Shown here: one piece after another, positions 58,823 through 64,000 of the stretch
Position numbering within the stretch: the stretch's first letter is position 1
How the letters are laid out: every line of letters starts with the position of its first letter
Translations under genes and position numbers: made by a program
Source: Neurospora crassa OR74A
Lineage: Eukaryota; Ascomycota; Sordariomycetes; Sordariales; Sordariaceae
Direction: 5' to 3'
Length of the DNA stretch: 64,000 bases
Assembly: GCF_000182925.2 (NCBI RefSeq)
Contig: NC_026502.1
Span: forward strand, 3,782,001-3,846,000
The notes under the pieces: model-generated
What the model was told of the DNA's origin: nothing
Databases searched by the model: none
Seen by the model: the letters and a program-made list of their open reading frames with translations, nothing else

Positions 58823-60587
58823 GCCGTGTTTACGATCCAGCCGTAGTCTGTTAGTTGGATGTGGTATGCTGCAACGAGTGGGGGCAGTATCAGTATCAGT
58901 TTTAGTATCAGCATCACACCACCCGCCACCTCTTGCTTCCTTCCGCATCTTTCACCACTTGACCCATCGTCACGACCACCTTTATCGTCATCATCACCCA
59001 TCATCGCCGCCGTAAGTTACAGCTGACGTCATGGAACACAAAGGGAGAAACATCAAACAAAAACCTTAACGAGCAACGTTCTCAAACCCATCCATCCCCC
59101 CTCCACCATGTGCACCTGAAATAACACCAACCAACGACGACTATAGCGAACCGTCTGGTCCTCTCTCTGTCCACCATGCAAATGAATGCATGGTCGATCC
59201 AATAGGGTGCCTCTAGGTAAACGAGATTTTTTACCAATCGTCCCGATCTTCTTCTTCTTCTTCTTCGCTTTCACCAACTCGTCTCCTCTCCGCGATGGGA
59301 GTAGTAGTGGCGGCTAATACAACAGGGTTTAAAAATACGAGTAGAACAAAAAGAAGAAGCGTTGACAGGGTAAGAGAGAGCATCAGCGTTCGTTCGTTTG
59401 TTCGTTCGTTCGTTCGTTCGTTCGTTCGTTCGTTCGTAGATGAGTGGATAAGTGACCGCAACAAGCTAAAGCCAGCCAAGTAACAAACGGGCCAGAACAT
59501 GAAGATGGATGCTTAGGGGCGCTCCGGCACGAGAAAGAGAGAGAGAGAGAGAGAAAGAAATGACTATACGTAACAATAAAGGAATGGACGGAAGGCGAAA
59601 CAGAAAAGAGAAAGGGAAAGTGATAAGAAGAGGATCGAATGGGACTTGACTAGTTTTCATTGTTGTCACGAATTTTACATTGCTTCAGCGCAGTTTCAGA
59701 TTCAGTTCCAACTAAGCGGCCGCTGCACGCTCGTGGCGTCAACTTGGAATAACTGCTATTGAATCCATGTTGGCTTCAAATGGGCGAAAAAAAGGAAAAA
59801 AAAAACAAAAGGCTGGTCGAATGTGCTTGAAGTAGATATCAAAATTTGGATTTTAAAGTTTCAGCTCGTCTCTACAGAAGCGTCCTGCGCCCCTAGGCTT
59901 CGCTCAGCTCTTAGTTCTTATCCTTGACACTCGAGGGTGGTGAGCGCGCTTCTGTTGTGCCATCCCTTGGTTCAACCTCCCCCATATGTCCAGTGGTACC
60001 TCTAAGCGTATGGTACGGCGCAGAACTTCAAAAGCGTCAGCTTTGCCGCATGGCTACAGTATGTCAACCTCCTTTTCTCGTCCCCTGCATATCTTCTATA
60101 GTCCACGATTGGGACACAACGTTGCACCGCACCCTCGGATGATCTGCGATCGGTCCGTCCGAAAGCGTATTCTTTAGGCTGACACTACTCTTTTATGACT
60201 AGAGGACAACACCAGGAGTCAAGGCGAATATCTCAGATATGTACTGTTATACAGCTTGTTCTTCTTTGGTATCATTAGTTATATGTACATGTGCGGTCGT
60301 TTCATCCTCGAACCAGTCATAATTTACATCCGAATGGCCCGCCCTTTATCATGATCATCTTCATGACGTGATATGCCGTGAGTTTCCGAACCCACCTAAC
60401 CGATCATCCAACCATGCAAGATGCGCCAAGTATGACTATCCAAATCATCACAAAATAAATAATACAATTCCCACCGAAATTACCAATATGCCCATGTCAA
60501 ATGGACCGCCCGCTTGTCGCATACAGAAGAAGAAAAGTCGATGAGGCCAAAGGGTAACCACCTCTTAGCCCAAGTACAGCTGTGCTA
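58379..60587. other. Gene-free spacer rich in simple repeats
   Basis: T-run of about 25 bases at 58796-58821, CTT run at 59249-59268, GTTC tetranucleotide run at about 59393-59437, GA run at 59534-59554 and A-runs near 59790-59806. No supported gene or RNA. Confidence 0.55.
59393..59438. repeat. GTTC tetranucleotide microsatellite
   Basis: About eleven near-perfect tandem GTTC (CGTT) units. Confidence 0.85.
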
Positions 60588-62462
60588 TTACTTCTTCTCG
60601 GAATAAACGGGAGAGGGCTTCTCGCCAACTTGGCTGCTAGAATCCTCGACGGGAGTGGCCTCAATGGTCTCTCTTTGGGAGAAGACGGTCTCCTCCTTGT
60701 CGATGTGCCTGAAGGTGATGTAGAAGATGATGGTGAGGACACCGCCAGCAATGGCGGGGCCACCAAAGTCCCAGGTAAGGTAGGGATCGGTAACAACCGA
60801 AGAGCAGGCAAGACCGATGATGTAGGCCACAGCCGTGGAAAACAGGTTGATGGCCGAGACAAGACCTCTCATGTTAACAGGAGCGCGCGAGTAAGCAATA
60901 CCGTACGCAGGCACGTTGACGAACAACTCGGAAATACCACCAATGGCGAAGGGGATGGCCAAATACCAAATGCTGATGTTGGCAACACCGGTGCCGATGG
61001 TGCAGTCACTGGAACCGTACTCGCCGCAAGGAGACAGCTTGTAGGCGTAGTAGTTGAGCAGCGTGTAGCCCACACCGCCGAGGGTGGACAGGGCCAAACC
61101 GGTGGTGATGCGAGCGATGGGACCGTAGTGGATGCCGAGCCGTCTAAGCGCAGGGTACAAGCCGTAGTTGAGGACGGGAGCAGTGGCAATGATGCTGAGG
61201 GAGTTGAAGTTGGAGATAACGTCGTTGGGAACACCATCAGTCCTCAACATGGTTGACAAGAAATTAGCGGCGGAGCCGAGACCGTTGTCGTTGAGGTACT
61301 GGATAGGGAAGAAACAGAAGATACCAGTACCCTGGAATGTACGGCGGACATCCTCAACGAACTGGTCGCTCCATTGAGTCTTGTAGGTACCCTCAAGGCC
61401 GGCAGCAGCAATGTTGGAAGGCTTGGCCAGCTCCCAGAATCCGTGACGACCAATCTTCTTGATACCTCCGCGGCGGAGGCAGACACCAAGAACCCTGAAG
61501 ACGTTGGGGAGATCGGAACCACCGGGGGGGTGGAGGATGAGACGCTTGCGGAGGAACCACAGGAGAAGGGGAAGAGGAAGATAAAGGATAAGAGGGATGA
61601 GGAAGGCAAGCCACCAGCCAATGTACTTTTCGGAGTAGGCAGTGGCAACACCCATGAAACCACCAATGTTGATCATGAGGTAGAACCACAACATGACACG
61701 CTCAGTGGTGGCCTCGGGGTCCTCGATAACGCGCTCGCCGGTCTTGAGCACCTTGATCATGGGCTTGGTGTTGGTAACTTGATCGAGGAGCAGGGGAGAG
61801 ACGTTGGGCTTGAACATGCCTGTGAGGAGTTAGTGAGAAGGGACTCGCTGGGATGGGTTCAAGGGTGTCGGTCACTCACCAGCACCAAAGGCGAGAATGT
61901 AGACGGCGATGAAGAAGGGAGCCTTGGAGGTTCCGTCGGCAAGGAGGTTCTTGGCACCGGCAACGATCAGGAGAACGTGAGCGATACCGAAGACAATGAC
62001 ACCCCAGCAGATAAGCTTGAAGCGGCCAGTCTTTGCGTCGGCCAGCCAGCCGAAGACGAGGGGCAGGGCATAAGCCAACATGGAGAAGGACTGAGTGACG
62101 GCGTTGGAGGTACTCTGGCCCATACCGAGGGCACCGGCAGTCTGCTGGGTGCCACGGGCGGGAGCACCCCAACCGTTGCCGCCTTGGGGCAGGGGGCGGT
62201 TGACATAGTTGCTGATAAGGGGCTGGACACCGTAGTACGACGCTCTCTCGCAGAACTCGATGATGCAAATCATATAAGCAATGATGGGCAGACTACCGGG
62301 CACACGGCGGAGCGTGTCGAGCTCCTCCTGGGTAGGCTTGCCCTCATAGTCGTCCTCAATGGGGATGTGCTTCTGCGTGGTGCTGGCCGTGTTGTGCTTC
62401 TCCAAGTCATAGTTGGAGCTGGCATCAGCGGCCACAATCTCTGCCGTAGCTATGTTTGCCAT
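60588..62462 (-). CDS. PTR2: PTR2-type di/tripeptide:proton symporter
   Basis: Two exons, 62462-61880 and 61819-60588, 604 residues; 60-nt intron GTGAGT...CTCACAG restores LAFGAGMFKPNVSPLLLDQ. The POT-family blocks are present: IEFCERASYYG in TM1 (the ExxERFxYYG motif), FGWLADAKTGRF loop, then the PTR signature VMLWFYLMINIGGFMG, and QWSDQFVEDV. About twelve hydrophobic helices can be counted, with a long central loop after TM6. It sits in the plasma membrane and imports small peptides driven by protons, the role of yeast Ptr2 and of Neurospora peptide uptake. The N- and C-tails are polar. In yeast the gene is induced by peptides and repressed by preferred nitrogen; no sites for this were traced here. 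High C-ending codon usage causes long antisense frames, which are not genes. Confidence 0.93.
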
Positions 62463-64000
62463 GTGTTAGTTTGGTGATTCAAGATTGCTTGGGATGGTCA
62501 TGGCTTGGTGAAGAAAGAAGCTGAAGATGAGAAGCGACCAGGAGGGAAATTGATGCACTCGGGGTGATCCAAAGTAACACTCGGGACGGAATCGGCACGT
62601 CGTAAGCAACAGCATATGTATGTATGTATAATGCATACATATGGGAACATGGAAAGGACACATACCCATTGTGGACTTTTGGTGTTGTTGTTATCTCGTG
62701 AACTGTCTCCAGTCGCTCCAGTAAGAAAAAAATTCAACCCTCTGGCCTCTGGTAAGGGCAGGGGAGGGGGAGGAGACTGAGAGGACAGTGAATATGGAGA
62801 GAGCCTGCCTGTCGACGACCGTTGAGCTGCCTGCCTGACCGGTCACAGACTGCGACTCGAATGAGATGAACAAGAGTCCGTTCTTGTCGAGGAGACTCGA
62901 AATGGGGAGAAGGGTCACGAAGAAACTGGGGAAGCAGCCATGGACTCGACGCGGGGGCGTGGCCGAGTTAAAAACGAGACCAAGTCATGTCCTTGAGCAG
63001 AGCAGAGTCACATCGGGAGCACGCGACCACGAGGGCTGGAAAGGGAAAGCCAGGAAGGACTGCGGGGCGACAGAGGGAATGAAGGAAGGCGTGAAGCAGA
63101 AAAGAGGATATTGTCAGCACTGTCAGCAAGCACACCACCGCGAGACGAGATCCATGTGTGGGAAGGAGACGAGGGAGACCACCGACAACCGTGGGATGTC
63201 CCTGATTCCCGGGGGCTTGGCAGGTGGTCGAAAGTGGTTCCTCCGCAATCCTCCTTCCTTGTACGGCATGAAGCACCGTAGCGGACTTTCCACTGGCTCG
63301 ACTGGCAGCGCCGATTCTGGAGGCCGTTTTGTCTGTTTCGCAAGCACGCAAGCCCTTATCGTGGACAAAGTCGCCTTTTCACCGACAATCAGTCGACTGG
63401 TCTTCGGGCCTGTCCCACCCAACGGAGGCAAGATTGACAAATCACACACCAGACAGCCGGGAACCACTTGCCGTGTACCTCCCAGGCCAGCCGGTGCTGG
63501 GGGGAGCCAGAGGAGCCAAAAAGATGCCAGCGTGGACCCGTGAAACCCGTGGTCTGCTGGGTGGAGCCCGTGGATGGATACTGTATGGATAACGAATCCC
63601 GAGGTTGGTCCAGGTTCGACTCGTTTTTCTGCCGGCTTTGCAATACGACTTGTTTGTTGCCTCCCTCATCACCGTTGATGAGGCTCCAGATCTCGGAGAT
63701 GGGCGTGGCAATGGATCAATGTGTCCTCTGAAGGGCGTTTGTCCCACTCGTTCCATGACTGACTTGTGACGCATTGACGAATGCAAATACATATTCAAGG
63801 GAACACTGCTATACACGCGACAGCCGCACGCACACCCAAATTGCTCGCATAATAGCGTAGGGCATGCTTTGTGCAACACAGTCAGAGTGGCCGCGCCGGA
63901 CACTAGGTCACTACACTATATCCACACTTGTCGGCCGACCATCGCTCACTCGCACTGGACGGGATGTGAGGTGTCTACCTTATCACTGACATGGCTGATT
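62463..64000. other. PTR2 upstream region and end of window
   Basis: A GTATGTGT after an ATGG at 62661-62668 on the minus strand suggests a possible leader intron for PTR2. Beyond 62.9 kb there is no supported gene. Overlapping open frames of 84-225 codons on both strands (62866-63903) show no domain. Confidence 0.4.

Noticed and set aside
61374-62477. 367- and 224-codon plus-strand frames across PTR2
   Set aside because: Antisense to a clear transporter with high codon bias; no domains.
62866-63543. 225-codon plus-strand frame
   Set aside because: Begins at a chance ATG, overlaps several frames on the other strand of similar length, and has random-like Arg/Gly/Thr composition.
63590-63640. 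Possible tRNA 3' half (GGTTCGACTC followed by T-run)
   Set aside because: No matching D-arm, anticodon arm or acceptor stem upstream.

Overview
This looks like nuclear DNA of a filamentous ascomycete of the Sordariales (Neurospora, Podospora, Chaetomium group). The evidence is: genes broken by short introns (mostly 46-136 nt) with GTRNGT donors and CTRAC-type branch sites; two dispersed, identical 5S rRNA genes with a TATA at -29; two HET-domain genes; a mus-23/Mre11-type nuclease; and TACCTACC-rich spacers. The species cannot be fixed from the sequence alone.

Layout. 0-11.5 kb: F-box protein (+), PTH11/SAT4-type rhodopsin-fold membrane protein (+, 3 exons), secreted amidase (+), a 5S gene, and a small secreted AA1-like protein (-). 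13.5-20.3 kb: a HET-domain protein (-), two neighbouring secreted cyanovirin-N-like proteins (-) and a lineage-type hypothetical (-). 20.3-31 kb: mostly gene-poor spacer with one inverted-repeat element (22.35-22.75 kb) and a Zn2Cys6 transcription factor (-). 31-40 kb is a conserved housekeeping block: mitochondrial ribosomal protein uS19m (+, with a 16-nt exon), TAF10 (-), Mre11 (-), a short unassigned reading frame (+) and APC10/Doc1 (+).

40-58 kb is an accessory island. It holds a helical-domain/Tudor-like protein (-), a TA-flanked pogo-like MITE, a SET-MYND protein (+), an intracellular subtilase-fold protein whose 5' end stops at a dispersed repeat (-), a multipass membrane protein with in-frame tandem repeats (-), a permease relic (-), a POF1/NMNAT-like nucleotidyltransferase (+) and a second HET protein (+). 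Two pairs of diverged direct repeats lie around these genes, which points to local duplication. 58-64 kb: second 5S gene, gene-free spacer, and a PTR2-type peptide transporter (-).

Taken together, the core block serves mitochondrial translation, transcription initiation, break repair and cell-cycle proteolysis. The island combines HET, helical N-terminal, subtilase and variable membrane proteins, the gene mix seen in fungal non-self recognition regions. That functional reading is inference from domain content only. Exon boundaries were derived by eye from splice motifs and frame.
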